Shown here one piece after another: positions 1-9,551 of a stretch of DNA of 64,000 nt. The position numbers and the translations under genes were made by a program. This DNA comes from SIG435 sp045530725. Lineage in GTDB: Bacteria > Bacillota > Clostridia > UMGS1810. The notes beneath the pieces were generated by a model. The model made no database searches, was not told the DNA's origin, and worked only from the letters and a program-made list of their open reading frames with translations. Numbering within the stretch: the stretch's first letter is position 1; every line of letters begins with the position of its first letter. The DNA lies in assembly GCA_045530725.1 (NCBI GenBank), contig JAZSCT010000009.1:17282-81281 (forward strand), written 5' to 3'.

Positions 1-31
1 ACTAATATCAGAAGGAATGAAAACTATATGA
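1..31 (+). CDS. C-terminal tail of a preceding gene (partial)
   Basis: Frame 2 is open from the left edge and ends at a TGA at 29-31, giving the tail LISEGMKTI. Its stop overlaps the ATG of the next gene as ATGA, the usual arrangement for translational coupling. The piece is too short to identify, and it may simply be an open frame by chance. Confidence 0.3.
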   Translation, partial: LISEGMKTI

Positions 32-1323
32 AAACTGTGGCTTTCTGTACTCTCGGATGCAAAGTAAACCAATACGAAACCGAGGTAATGGAAGAACTTT
101 TCAAAAAAAGCGGATACCAAATAAAAAATTTCAATGAAATATCCGATATATATGTGATAAACACCTGTTCGGTAACAAATACCGGTGACAAAAAGTCACG
201 TCAGATGATAAACCGTGCAAGAAAGAAAAATCCTGATGGGATTATTGCTGTTGCAGGGTGCTATTCTCAGGTATCATCTGATGAAGTGAAAAAAATCCCG
301 GGGGTAAATGTAATTATCGGAAATACTCACAAGGAAGATATTGTATCACTTGTAGAAAAGGCAAAAACTGATAATCAGAATATCCTTATAGAAGATATCG
401 CCAAGAAAAAAGAATATACCGAAATGGAAGTATCCACTCACAGAGAAAAAACAAGAGCGTATATAAAGATAGAGGACGGGTGCAATTCATTTTGCTCATA
501 CTGCATCATCCCTTATGCCAGAGGAAGAGTAAGGAGCAGGGATATTGAGAATATCCTTTTGGAAGTAGATAAACTCACAGATGAAGGGTTTTCTGAATTT
601 ATCCTTACAGGAATCCACATAGCATCCTACGGACTTGACAAAGACGGAATATCCCTTATCGATGTGATAGAGGAAATCGCAAAAAAAGACAAAGTAAAAA
701 GAATCCGTTTAGGCTCAATCGAGCCAAGAATCCTTACAGAAGACTTCGTAAAGAGAATGGCAGATACAAATAAAGTCTGCAATCATTTCCACATATCTCT
801 TCAGTCAGGGTGTGACGAAACCTTAAAAAGAATGAACAGAAAGTATCTCACTAATGACTATAAAATAAGCGTGGAAAGTTTGAGAAAATATTTCACTAAC
901 CCTGCCATTGCTACGGACATTATGGTAGGATTTCCGGGAGAAACAGAAGAAGAATTCAGGACTTCTCTTCAGTTTATGAAAGAAATAAACTTCGCAGATG
1001 CTCACGTGTTTTCTTATTCCAGAAGAAAGGGTACTGTGGCGGACAGAATGGAAAATCAGATACCCGAAAATATCAAGGATATAAGAAACAAAGAGATGTC
1101 CGATACTGTAAAGTGCCTTAAAAAATCTTATCTTGATATGCATAAAGGAAAAGAACTTCAGGTTCTTTTTGAACAGAGAACAAAGGACGGATACTTCGAA
1201 GGCACAAGTAACGAATACATCAAAGTCCTGGTGAAAACGGACAAAGATCTTACAGGCGAATACAAAACCGTACTTTGCAAAGACAATGACGGCGAAGTAG
1301 TATTTGCAACAATAAAGGAATGA
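28..1323 (+). CDS. mtaB: tRNA t6A37 methylthiotransferase MtaB
   Basis: This radical-SAM enzyme adds a methylthio group to N6-threonylcarbamoyladenosine at position 37 of tRNAs reading ANN codons. The 431 residues are the normal length. The N-terminal UPF0004 domain opens with CTLGCKVNQYETE and has further cysteines near residues 47 and 78. The radical-SAM motif CNSFCSYC (about residues 152-159) binds the cluster that cleaves S-adenosylmethionine, and a TRAM-like domain follows at the C terminus. A GAAGG Shine-Dalgarno lies 12 nt before the ATG. The GCKVNQYE signature separates MtaB from MiaB and RimO. An ECF transporter gene starts 6 nt downstream, so the two are probably cotranscribed. Confidence 0.95.
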   Translation: MKTVAFCTLGCKVNQYETEVMEELFKKSGYQIKNFNEISDIYVINTCSVTNTGDKKSRQMINRARKKNPDGIIAVAGCYSQVSSDEVKKIPGVNVIIGNTHKEDIVSLVEKAKTDNQNILIEDIAKKKEYTEMEVSTHREKTRAYIKIEDGCNSFCSYCIIPYARGRVRSRDIENILLEVDKLTDEGFSEFILTGIHIASYGLDKDGISLIDVIEEIAKKDKVKRIRLGSIEPRILTEDFVKRMADTNKVCNHFHISLQSGCDETLKRMNRKYLTNDYKISVESLRKYFTNPAIATDIMVGFPGETEEEFRTSLQFMKEINFADAHVFSYSRRKGTVADRMENQIPENIKDIRNKEMSDTVKCLKKSYLDMHKGKELQVLFEQRTKDGYFEGTSNEYIKVLVKTDKDLTGEYKTVLCKDNDGEVVFATIKE

Positions 1324-1329
1324 TACATT

Positions 1330-1827
1330 ATGAAAACAAAAACACAGAAAATCGTTATGTCATCTATGATGGCTGCACTATGTTGTGTGGTGACAATGAT
1401 AATAAAAGTTCCCTCCCCTATGGAAGGATATCTTAACCTCGGTGATGCAATCGTGCTTTTGTCAGGATGGCTTATGGGACCATTGTACGGGTTTATATCC
1501 TCTGCAATCGGTTCTTCTCTTGCAGACATATTTTCAGGGTTTGCACTATATGCACCGATAACATTTATAATCAAAGGTCTTATGGCATACGTGGCATACC
1601 ATATGTATAAATTACTGGCAAAGCATACAAAAGATTTCACATCAAGAATACTCAGTGGAATAGTCTCAGAGATAATTATGGTTATGGGCTATTACATATT
1701 CGAAGGATTTGTGTATGGATTTTATCCGTCACTTATAAACATTCCTGCAAATGCCATTCAGGGCATCTTCGGTATGATTTTGGGTATAATTCTTGTAAAA
1801 GTGTTCAAAAAGAATCATATTTTATAA
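1330..1827 (+). CDS. ECF transporter S component, substrate unknown
   Basis: A hydrophobic 165-residue protein with about five or six membrane segments. The pattern NLGDAIVLLSGWLMGP, followed by an Ala/Gly-rich IGSSLADIFSG segment and YAPITFIIKG, is typical of vitamin-binding S subunits of energy-coupling factor transporters. Such subunits capture a vitamin or precursor and share the EcfA/EcfA'/EcfT module, which is not encoded in this window. The gene starts 6 nt after mtaB and is followed by non-coding DNA and a broken regulator gene. I see no riboswitch before it because it lies directly behind mtaB, so the ligand cannot be inferred from regulation. Confidence 0.8.
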   Translation: MKTKTQKIVMSSMMAALCCVVTMIIKVPSPMEGYLNLGDAIVLLSGWLMGPLYGFISSAIGSSLADIFSGFALYAPITFIIKGLMAYVAYHMYKLLAKHTKDFTSRILSGIVSEIIMVMGYYIFEGFVYGFYPSLINIPANAIQGIFGMILGIILVKVFKKNHIL

Positions 1828-1963
1828 CTTTAATTTTCACGGTTTTGTATAAGAATACCACTACAGAGGTGAATATGTGGAATGTGATGTTATCAGGTTT
1901 AAAAACAGAAATTTCACGGATCTGCACCCTATTCAACTGTGATGGCAGTAACACAAACCTGAA

Positions 1964-2646
1964 AAATCATACTATTACAGTTTAAAGAAGGACTACCTTA
2001 TCCACTATATTGTTTCAGGCAAAGGAAAGGCAATAATCAACGGAAAGGAATATCACCTTACAAAAGATCATTACTTCATAGTGAAAAAAGGCGACAATAT
2101 ATCCTATGCATCTCATCATACGGACCCCTGGCATTACATATGGGTGTCCTTTGACGGAGATTTCGCAGAGAATTTCGCACATTTTGATACTGTGGGAAAT
2201 ATTTCCCCGGAAATATTTATGAATCTTATGTCTGCTTTTGAAAAAGAAAAATACACAGAAGAATACGTGATTTCTCAAATATATCTTCTCTATATTCAAC
2301 TGTCAGACTCTCACGACATAAAAACAACTCCTGAAAAAAAGATTATATATACACAAACTATCAGAATAAACTTCAGATAAATGACATTGCGAAGGCATTT
2401 AGTATCAACAGAAAACATCTTACAAAGGTCTTTTCAGAAAAATTCGTAATACCTACAAAGAAATATATCTTATATATCAAGATGAACCATGCCGTTGCAA
2501 TGCTAAAAAAAGGCGCTGCTGTGAAATATACTGCGGAACATCTGTCCTTTGACGATCCTTTCACTTTTTCAAAAGCATTTAAAAAAGAGACGGAATATTC
2601 GCCAAAAGAGATAAAAACCATATCAAAAGAGGATGTGAAAAACTTA
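1964..2646 (+). pseudogene. Decayed AraC-family transcriptional regulator
   Basis: Two reading frames carry the two halves of one AraC protein. Frame 2 (about 1964-2380) has the cupin-type ligand-binding domain, with DYLIHYIVSGKGKAIING, KKGDNISYASHHTDPWHYIW and a following helical region. Frame 1 (about 2383-2646) has both helix-turn-helix motifs (INDIAKAFSINRKHLTKVF and LSFDDPFTFSKAFKKE). The frames do not join. A stop at 1949-1951 closes the upstream frame, and no start with a ribosome binding site precedes the first half. At least one frameshift near 2380 and loss of the 5' end make this a pseudogene. Relatives control sugar-use genes, but no target is nearby. Confidence 0.85.
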
Positions 2647-2647
2647 A

Positions 2648-2690
2648 TGATATGCACCTCAAAAGTTAGACACTTTTGGAGTGCATATCA
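2648..2690. terminator. Near-perfect palindrome between convergent genes
   Basis: Arms 2648-2666 and 2672-2690 are inverted repeats of 19 nt with two mismatches around a 5-nt loop. A run of T follows on the plus strand and a run of A precedes it, so the hairpin can terminate both the pseudogene and the aminotransferase operon. The core sequence AAAAGTTAGACACTTTTGG also resembles ends of IS3-family elements, so it may be an insertion-sequence footprint. Confidence 0.65.
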
Positions 2691-2716
2691 TATTTTTTAC
2701 AGTTCCCTTATTTGTA

Positions 2717-3907
2717 TTATTCAACAATCTTTTTAAGCGCATTGCCGAGAATCTTTATTCCTTCTACGATCTTTTCATCGCTCATTGTGGAATAATTCAG
2801 TCTGAAGCATGAGCATTTTTTCTCCATATCTACCATAAATGTAGAACCTGGAACAAATACCACATTGTCCTTCACAACTTCTTTGGCAATTTCGCCTGTG
2901 TCATAGTCTCCGCACATATCACACCATACAAAGAGTCCTCCCTTAGGTGATGTATGTTTTATACTCTTCGGGAAGTATTCTTCTATTGCATCAAGCATAG
3001 TCTGACATTTGTGTGCATAAAGTTTTCTGTTTCTTTCGATATATTCGTCAAGATTATATCTTTTCATAAATTCATACACAAGAAGTTGAGGAAGCATACT
3101 TGTGTGAACATCACTTACCTGTTTTGCAACAACCATCTTTGCAATAAGTTCCTTTGGTGCTATACAGAATCCTACACGAAGTCCCGGTGCGATAACCTTG
3201 GAGAATGAACCGCAGTATGCAACGATGCCATCAGTATCCATAGATTTGATGGTAGGGATTTTTTCGTCAGTAAAGGAAAGTTCACCATATGGATTATCCT
3301 CTATAATGAGGATATTGTTTTCCTTGCAGATTTCATATACTTCTTTTCTTTTATCAAGGCTCATTGTGTTTCCTGATGGATTCTGGAATGTAGGGATAGT
3401 GTAGAGAATCTTTGCATTTTTGTTTTCTCTGATTGCTTTTTTTAGTTCTTCCACACAAAGTCCGTCATCTTCCATAGGTACGCCTACAAGTTTTGCATTG
3501 TATGAACGGAATGCATTTGTAGCACCAATGAAGCTTGGTTCTTCTACAATAACCACATCCCCTTCATTGATAAGAACCTTTGTCACAAGTTCTATTCCCT
3601 GCTGACCGCCTGATACTATGATAAGTTCATCATCTTCTGTGCCGATATTTTCCTTTGTTCTGAGTCTTTCTTTCACAAGGTCTCTTAATGGCACATATCC
3701 GTCTGTAACACCATACTGAAGTGAAAGAACAGGGTTGTTCTCAAGAAGTTCCTTTGCGATTTCAGAAAGTTCTTTGTTGGGGAAAAGTTCCGGTGCAGGG
3801 TTTCCGCCTGCAAGGGAGATTACCTTGGGATCGCCTGCAAGTTTGAATATTTCTCTTATTGCAGAGCCTTTCATTTTTGACATTCTGTCAGATATTCCAA
3901 ATTTCAT
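2717..3907 (-). CDS. PLP-dependent aminotransferase, class I/II (aromatic/2-aminoadipate type)
   Basis: A fold-type I aminotransferase of the MocR/LysN-like group, probably converting an aromatic 2-oxo acid to the amino acid or the reverse. Visible features are VISLAGGNPAPELFP near the N terminus, SGGQQGIEL for cofactor phosphate binding, PTFQNPSG, IIEDNPYGEL (Asp binds the pyridine nitrogen), and GSFSKVIAPGLRVGF, where the Lys is the Schiff-base residue. A start at 3907 (MKFGISDRM) is preferred because AAAGG lies about 10 nt upstream. The longer frame from 3946 would overlap iorB. It is the last gene of the T-box operon, which fits transamination of the arylpyruvate handled by IorAB. Substrate is inferred from context. 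Confidence 0.88.
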   Translation of the reverse strand: MKFGISDRMSKMKGSAIREIFKLAGDPKVISLAGGNPAPELFPNKELSEIAKELLENNPVLSLQYGVTDGYVPLRDLVKERLRTKENIGTEDDELIIVSGGQQGIELVTKVLINEGDVVIVEEPSFIGATNAFRSYNAKLVGVPMEDDGLCVEELKKAIRENKNAKILYTIPTFQNPSGNTMSLDKRKEVYEICKENNILIIEDNPYGELSFTDEKIPTIKSMDTDGIVAYCGSFSKVIAPGLRVGFCIAPKELIAKMVVAKQVSDVHTSMLPQLLVYEFMKRYNLDEYIERNRKLYAHKCQTMLDAIEEYFPKSIKHTSPKGGLFVWCDMCGDYDTGEIAKEVVKDNVVFVPGSTFMVDMEKKCSCFRLNYSTMSDEKIVEGIKILGNALKKIVE

Positions 3908-3923
3908 TCTTATCAGACCTTTC

Positions 3924-4490
3924 TTACAGATTGTATCCCAAGTCAAATGCCTTAAGATTTACTTCAAGGAATTTCTCAGGAACGGTTGTTTTGATTGTTT
4001 CTATCCACTTTTCATAAGCGATATCGGTATTTTTTGCCATAACACCTATAAGTACAACATTGACTGCTTTCTGATTGCCTGCTTCCTTTGCAAGAGTCAG
4101 GGCATCAAGGTCCAGAAGATTTATCTTTGATTTAAGTTTTTCTATGATGTTTTCAGGGTATTCCGCCGCACCTGTGATAACGGGCATAGGATTTATCACC
4201 TGATCATTTACTATCATTGTGCCGCCTTTTTTAAGATATGGAAGAGCACGGTATGCTTCAAGTGTTTCAAAAGCAAGGATGATATCCGCTTCGCCTTTGC
4301 CGATAATCGGTGAATACACCTTGTCACCGTATTTTACATAGGTAACAACGCTCCCGCCTCTCTGGCTCATACCATGTACTTCTGAAACCTTCACATCATA
4401 GCCTTCATTTATTACTGTATTTCCAAGAATTCTGCTGGCAAGGAGTGTACCCTGACCGCCAACACCTACTATCATAATGTTTTTTGTCAT
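3924..4490 (-). CDS. iorB: Indolepyruvate ferredoxin oxidoreductase, beta subunit
   Basis: This 188-residue protein is the gamma-domain subunit of the 2-oxoacid:ferredoxin oxidoreductase that interconverts arylpyruvates and arylacetyl-CoA with CO2, CoA and ferredoxin. It opens with IMIVGVGGQGTLLASRIL and has the HGMSQRGGSV motif typical of IorB. Length matches the family. It begins 4 nt after iorA, as expected for an obligate two-subunit enzyme. The reaction is reversible: oxidative in archaeal amino acid fermentation, and reductive in the archaeal aryl-acid pathway for making aromatic amino acids. The T-box leader upstream favours the reductive, biosynthetic direction here, which is my inference. 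Confidence 0.93.
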   Translation of the reverse strand: MTKNIMIVGVGGQGTLLASRILGNTVINEGYDVKVSEVHGMSQRGGSVVTYVKYGDKVYSPIIGKGEADIILAFETLEAYRALPYLKKGGTMIVNDQVINPMPVITGAAEYPENIIEKLKSKINLLDLDALTLAKEAGNQKAVNVVLIGVMAKNTDIAYEKWIETIKTTVPEKFLEVNLKAFDLGYNL

Positions 4491-4494
4491 AGTA

Positions 4495-6240
4495 TTAGTC
4501 CTCCTTCTTTTCTATTGCACCGAACGGACATACATTTGTGCAAAGACCGCAACCGTTACACTGTGTCTTATCAATTTTTACAACATTGTCGCTTACAGAA
4601 ATAGCAGGACAACCAAGTTTCATACACATCTTACAGTTTTTGCACTTATCCTGATTGATTTGGCACACGCCTGAATATTTCACAGATTTAAGAAGTGCAC
4701 AAGGTCTCTGTGCAATGATTACAGAAGGTGCTTCTCTTTCTGTTTCTTCTTTTACAACCTTTTCGAATGCCTTTACATCAAATGGATCACAAACTGTCAC
4801 GTGCTCGATTCCTACTGCCTTACAAAGGGCAATAAGGTCAACCTGACGTGTGGCTTCTCCTCTGATGGTCTTGCCTGTAGTGGGGTTATCCTGATGACCT
4901 GTCATACCTGTAATAGAGTTATCAAGGATAATAACTGTATTGTTGCCTTTGTTATATACAATATCCACAAGACCTGTAATACCTGAATGCATAAATGTGG
5001 AATCACCGATTACAGACACAAGTTTCTTATTGAATTCTTCTCCTCTTGCCTTCGCCATACCAAGACCTGCGCTTACTGATGCACCCATACAGATGGTAGT
5101 ATCAACACTTGCAAGTGGTGCTACTGCACCGAGAGTATAGCATCCGATATCCCCTGATACTGTAAGGCCAAGTTTTTTGAGTACGTAGAATGTACCTCTG
5201 TGCGGACATCCCGGGCAAAGCACAGGCGGACGCATAGGTATTGCTTCAGAGATTTCTTCGAAGTCTGCACTTTTCTCTCCAAGGACTTTTTCTCCTATCA
5301 TCTGAGGTGTGTATTCGCCAAGAAGTGTGAATACTTCTTTTCCGATTACTTCTATACCAAGTGACTTGACATATTCTTCGATGAATGGATCAAGTTCTTC
5401 TACAACATATATCTTACTGCATTTTGATGCAAATTCTCTGATTGTATCATCACATAGTGGATAAACCATACCGAGTTTTAAATAGTTTACTTTATCGCCA
5501 AGGGCTTCTTTTGAATACATATATGAAATACCTGCTGTAATCACACCGATTTTGGAACCGTTATCCTCAATTTTGTTTATATCGGTAGTCTTCACATATT
5601 CCTTTATAGCCTTAAGTCTTTCTTCTACTACCACGTGACGTTTGATAGCGTTTGCAGGCATCATAACATTCTTCGGAACATTCTTTTCGTAGGGTTTGAG
5701 TTCTTGTTCTTCTCTGTCTGAGATTTCCACCATGCTCTGTGAGTGGGATACTCTTGTGGAAAGACGGATAAATGCAGGCGAGTCAAACTTCTCTGAAAGT
5801 TCGAATGCAACTTTTGTATATTCTTTACATTCAGATGAATCAGCAGGCTCAAGCATAAAAATCTTTGACGCCTTTGCATAATGACGTGAATCCTGTTCAT
5901 TCTGTGAAGAATGCATTCCCGGGTCATCTGCCACACAGAACACAAGACCGCCGTTTACACCCATATAACTTACCGTAAATACAGGGTCTGCCATTACATT
6001 AAGACCAACGTGTTTCATACAACTCATTGCTCTCGCACCGCCGACAGACGCACCTATAGCCACTTCTGCAGCCACCTTTTCGTTTGGTGCCCATTCACAA
6101 TAGACTTTATCTGCATCATATTTTGCGATGTTTTCTGTGATTTCTGTACTTGGAGTTCCGGGGTATGATGCAACGACTTTTACACCGGCTTCATAAGCAC
6201 CCTGTGCAACTGCCGCATTACCCAGCATAAGTTTTTTCAT
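4495..6240 (-). CDS. iorA: Indolepyruvate ferredoxin oxidoreductase, alpha subunit
   Basis: The catalytic, thiamine-diphosphate subunit, 581 residues. The N-terminal pyrimidine domain has SYPGTPSTEI and ADDPGMHSSQNEQDSR, the PGC PHRG segment follows near residue 340, and the TPP domain shows the GDSTFMHSG pattern with a downstream asparagine. Two C-terminal [4Fe-4S] ferredoxin motifs (CKNCKMCMKLGCP and CNGCGLCTNVCP) pass electrons to or from ferredoxin. The start has a perfect AGGAGG 8 nt upstream. It lies 11 nt behind an acyl-CoA ligase gene, so its CoA-thioester substrate can be made by its neighbour. Known substrates of the family are indole-, phenyl- and 4-hydroxyphenyl-pyruvate. Confidence 0.95.
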   Translation of the reverse strand: MKKLMLGNAAVAQGAYEAGVKVVASYPGTPSTEITENIAKYDADKVYCEWAPNEKVAAEVAIGASVGGARAMSCMKHVGLNVMADPVFTVSYMGVNGGLVFCVADDPGMHSSQNEQDSRHYAKASKIFMLEPADSSECKEYTKVAFELSEKFDSPAFIRLSTRVSHSQSMVEISDREEQELKPYEKNVPKNVMMPANAIKRHVVVEERLKAIKEYVKTTDINKIEDNGSKIGVITAGISYMYSKEALGDKVNYLKLGMVYPLCDDTIREFASKCSKIYVVEELDPFIEEYVKSLGIEVIGKEVFTLLGEYTPQMIGEKVLGEKSADFEEISEAIPMRPPVLCPGCPHRGTFYVLKKLGLTVSGDIGCYTLGAVAPLASVDTTICMGASVSAGLGMAKARGEEFNKKLVSVIGDSTFMHSGITGLVDIVYNKGNNTVIILDNSITGMTGHQDNPTTGKTIRGEATRQVDLIALCKAVGIEHVTVCDPFDVKAFEKVVKEETEREAPSVIIAQRPCALLKSVKYSGVCQINQDKCKNCKMCMKLGCPAISVSDNVVKIDKTQCNGCGLCTNVCPFGAIEKKED

Positions 6241-6251
6241 ATTATTTCCTC

Positions 6252-7889
6252 CTACTCAATTTCATTCTGTTTAGCAACAAGATTTCCGCCGCCGTAAATC
6301 TGACGAAGTTTTGGCTTCTCGATTTTTCCGGTGGGGTTTCTCGGAATATCTGCAAATATATATTTGCGGGGTCTTTTGTATCTTGGAAGATCATAACAGA
6401 AGTCTGTGATTTCTCCCTCCGTAAGGCTCTTGCCTTCCTTTACCTCAATAATTGCTGCAGACACTTCGCCAAGACGTGCATCGGCAATACCGATAACTGC
6501 AACGTCTTTTACAGAATCGTGCTTTCTGATAAAATCTTCTATCTGTACAGGATATATATTTTCACCGCCGGATATGATGACATCTTTCTTTCTATCTACA
6601 AGATAGATAAATCCGTCTTCATCTTCCATAGCCATATCCCCTGTATAAAGCCACCCGTCTGAAAGGACATCATTTGTGGCATTTTCGTCTTTGTAATAAC
6701 AAATCATAACGCCGGGACCTTTGACTGCAAGTTCACCCACATCACCTTTTGTAACTTCTGTTCTGTCAGGGTTTACAATCTTTGTTTCCCAACCGAAGCC
6801 TGCCTTACCGATAGCACCTACCTTGTGAGGGTTTTCCACGCCAAGGTGAACACAACCGGGTCCTATGGACTCTGACAAGCCGTAGTTTGTGTCATACTGA
6901 TGTGAAGGGAATCTTTCGAACCATCTTTTGATAAGACTCTTTGGCACAGGCTGAGCACCGATATGCATAAGTCTCCATTGAGAAAGTTCATAATCTTCCA
7001 TCTTAAGATCTCCTCTGTCAAGGGTGTCAAGAATATCCTGAGCCCATGGAACAAGAAGCCATACTATAGTACATTTCTCTTCTGATACTGCCTTGAGAAT
7101 CCACTCAGGTTTCACACCTTTTAAGATAACAGATTTTCCGCCTACAAGGAAACTTCCGAACCAATGCATCTTGGCACCGGTGTGATAAAGAGGCGGTATG
7201 CAAAGGAACACATCATCCTTTGTCTGTGAGTGATGTGCCTGTTCGGTCATTGCCGCATGCATCAGGGCTCTGTGTGAATGGATGATAGCCTTAGGAAATC
7301 CTGTTGTACCTGATGAAAAATAAATTGCCGCTTCGTCATCGTCAGTAAGTTTGATTTCAGGTGCTTTGGTTGAGCAGTATGTAACCAGTTTGTCATAACT
7401 TTCTGCAAATGAAGGACAATCCTCACCTACATAAAACCACGATTCTATCTTGGGGATTCTGTCACAGATTTCTTCTATTCTGCCTGTAAATTCAGGTCCG
7501 AAGATGATGGATGTTGCATCTGCAAGATTGACACAGTATTTGATTTCATCTGCAGTATAACGGTAATTGAGAGGAACAGCAAGTGCTCCGGTCTTCAATA
7601 TACCGAAGTATATGGGAAGCCATTCGAGACAGTTCATAAGAAGAATAGCCACCTTATCTCCTTTCTTGATACCTCTTGTAAGGAGAAGATTTGCAAATCT
7701 GTTTGCCTTTTTGTTGAATTCACTCCAGGTGATTTCTCTTCTGTAGGCTTCTTTGTGAGTTGACTCAATAAGAGAATATTCTCTCCAGGTCATTCTTCCG
7801 TGAGTTTCCTTCTCAGGATTGATTTCTACAAGACTTACATCCAATGGATAAAAGTCTGCATTTTTTTGCAAAATTTCTGTAATTGGCAT
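6252..7889 (-). CDS. AMP-forming acyl-CoA ligase (class I adenylate-forming)
   Basis: A complete 545-residue ATP-dependent carboxylate:CoA ligase. Core motifs in order: YFSSGTTGFPKA (P-loop, about residue 195), YGLSES (about 330), GWLYTGD (about 410), DRKKDVIISGGENIYP (hinge, about 430) and PTGKIEKPKLR with the catalytic Lys near the C terminus. It resembles FadD, 4-coumarate-CoA and AMP-binding ligases more than the shorter PaaK type. Its place between a solute symporter and iorAB suggests that it activates an arylacetate (phenyl-, 4-hydroxyphenyl- or indoleacetate) for reductive carboxylation. No transmembrane or signal segment is visible, so it is cytoplasmic. The substrate is inferred and untested. 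Confidence 0.88.
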   Translation of the reverse strand: MPITEILQKNADFYPLDVSLVEINPEKETHGRMTWREYSLIESTHKEAYRREITWSEFNKKANRFANLLLTRGIKKGDKVAILLMNCLEWLPIYFGILKTGALAVPLNYRYTADEIKYCVNLADATSIIFGPEFTGRIEEICDRIPKIESWFYVGEDCPSFAESYDKLVTYCSTKAPEIKLTDDDEAAIYFSSGTTGFPKAIIHSHRALMHAAMTEQAHHSQTKDDVFLCIPPLYHTGAKMHWFGSFLVGGKSVILKGVKPEWILKAVSEEKCTIVWLLVPWAQDILDTLDRGDLKMEDYELSQWRLMHIGAQPVPKSLIKRWFERFPSHQYDTNYGLSESIGPGCVHLGVENPHKVGAIGKAGFGWETKIVNPDRTEVTKGDVGELAVKGPGVMICYYKDENATNDVLSDGWLYTGDMAMEDEDGFIYLVDRKKDVIISGGENIYPVQIEDFIRKHDSVKDVAVIGIADARLGEVSAAIIEVKEGKSLTEGEITDFCYDLPRYKRPRKYIFADIPRNPTGKIEKPKLRQIYGGGNLVAKQNEIE

Positions 7890-7959
7890 ATTTTTTTCTA
7901 CCCTTTCAAAAACTACTCAAAGGCGTAAGAAAAATTCCTACACCTTATGGTATTATTAT

Positions 7960-9504
7960 TTATTTACCTAATGATTCTTTTGACTGAACCATAACTTCCT
8001 TTTCGTAGCAGGAGAACATATCGTCAGTTAATTCTCCAGGAAGTTTCGGACTAATCCAACTTACTACAGGTACTATTATAAGTCCGCCAAGCATTGCAAT
8101 CACACCACAGTTAACAGGCGACTGCAAAATAGCAGGGAAACTTGGTCTTAAAAGCATATTAAGTATCATAATTCCTGCACCGAATATGAAACTAGCCCAG
8201 ACAGATGTCTTGGTTGCCTTTTTCCAGTAAAGACCGAAAAGGAACGGAGCAAGAAATGCACCTGCAAGAGCACCCCATGAAATACCCATCATATCTGCTA
8301 TTGCACTAAGTTTGTCCTTATTGATAGCAATGAAAGCAGAAATCACAATAAACACGACAATAAGTATTCTCATAATGAGTACCTGTTTTTTCTCTGTCAT
8401 ATCTTTTATCACGTGACCTTTAATAAAGTCAAGTGTAAGTGTTGAACTTGATGCAAGAACAAGTGATGAAAGTGTACTCATAGATGCAGAAAGCACAAGT
8501 ATAATTACAACTGCTATAAGGAAATCAGGAAGACCTTCAAGCATTGTAGGGATAATTGAGTCAAATCCGCCTACGATAGATCCGTCAGGATTGAATGTAA
8601 GTCTGTCTGTGAAGAGACGTCCGAATCCGCCAAGGAAATAACATCCTCCTGCAACTATAACTGCAAAAACTGTTGAAACAACTGTTCCTTTGTTGATGTC
8701 CTTTTCACTTTTGATTGCATAAAACTTCTGGACCATCTGAGGAAGTCCCCATGTGCCCAGAGATGTAAGAATTACAACGAAGAGAAGGTTCAGAGGATCA
8801 GGACCAAAGAACGAATTGAATACTCCCGGAACACCGTCAGAGTGTTCGATCATTGCAAGTCCGTTAAGAGACTCAACAAATCCCCCATTCATGGAAAGTA
8901 CCGATGCAATAACTGCAACAATACCTATTATCATTATAATTCCCTGTATGAAATCGTTGATAGCAGTAGCCATATATCCACCTGCTATAACGTAGATACC
9001 TGTAAGAATTGCCATTACCACAACACATACGGAATAGTCAATACCCGGAAATGCCATGGAGAAAAGTCTTGAAAGACCATTATAAAGTGATGCAGTATAA
9101 GGAATGAGGAACACAAACACAAGAGCAGATGCTGCAATCTTAAGTGATGTGCTCATATATCTTTTGCCGAAGAATTCAGGCATAGTTTTTGTCTCAAGAT
9201 GCTGTGACATAAGTCTTGTTCTTCTTCCAAGTACAATCCATGCAAGAAGTGAACCCAATACAGCATTGCCGATACCGATCCATGTGGATGCAATACCGAA
9301 CTTCCATCCGAACTGTCCTGCATAACCTACGAAAATTACTGCTGAGAAATATGATGTGCCGTAAGCAAATGCTGTAAGCCATGGACCTACACTTCTGCCA
9401 CCCAGTACAAAGCCTGACACATCTGTGGAACTTTTCTTACAATAGAAGCCAACTCCCACCATTATTGCAAAAAATAAAACCAACATACTAATTTTTAATA
9501 CCAT
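7960..9504 (-). CDS. Sodium:solute symporter (SSS family)
   Basis: A 514-residue membrane protein with about 13 hydrophobic segments and the SSS (PutP/PanF/ActP) pattern: GFVLGGRSVGPWLTAFAYGTSYFSAVIFVGYAGQ is reflected by GGRSVGPW and YFSAVIFVGYAG, with the helix GGYMATAINDFIQGI and LSASMSTLSSLVL later. It couples sodium entry to uptake of a carboxylate or amino acid. It is the first gene after the T-box leader, and a strong AAAGGGTGG ribosome binding site precedes the ATG. Given the neighbouring ligase and IorAB, uptake of an arylacetate is plausible. Tyrosine itself is the alternative, because many T-boxes control amino acid importers. Confidence 0.87.
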   Translation of the reverse strand: MVLKISMLVLFFAIMVGVGFYCKKSSTDVSGFVLGGRSVGPWLTAFAYGTSYFSAVIFVGYAGQFGWKFGIASTWIGIGNAVLGSLLAWIVLGRRTRLMSQHLETKTMPEFFGKRYMSTSLKIAASALVFVFLIPYTASLYNGLSRLFSMAFPGIDYSVCVVVMAILTGIYVIAGGYMATAINDFIQGIIMIIGIVAVIASVLSMNGGFVESLNGLAMIEHSDGVPGVFNSFFGPDPLNLLFVVILTSLGTWGLPQMVQKFYAIKSEKDINKGTVVSTVFAVIVAGGCYFLGGFGRLFTDRLTFNPDGSIVGGFDSIIPTMLEGLPDFLIAVVIILVLSASMSTLSSLVLASSSTLTLDFIKGHVIKDMTEKKQVLIMRILIVVFIVISAFIAINKDKLSAIADMMGISWGALAGAFLAPFLFGLYWKKATKTSVWASFIFGAGIMILNMLLRPSFPAILQSPVNCGVIAMLGGLIIVPVVSWISPKLPGELTDDMFSCYEKEVMVQSKESLGK

Positions 9505-9551
9505 TTAAACCACCCTTTCTTCTGTAGAATAATAATGAGTCCTTAAAGGGT

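Noticed and set aside
1828..2080. Intact start of the AraC regulator in the 1828-2080 stretch
   Set aside because: The frame that carries the homology is closed by a stop at 1949-1951 and no start with a ribosome binding site precedes it, so the gene is decayed rather than mis-started.
9104..9325. Plus-strand ORFs opposite the symporter gene
   Set aside because: Antisense shadows of a hydrophobic gene; no start signals and no recognisable motifs.
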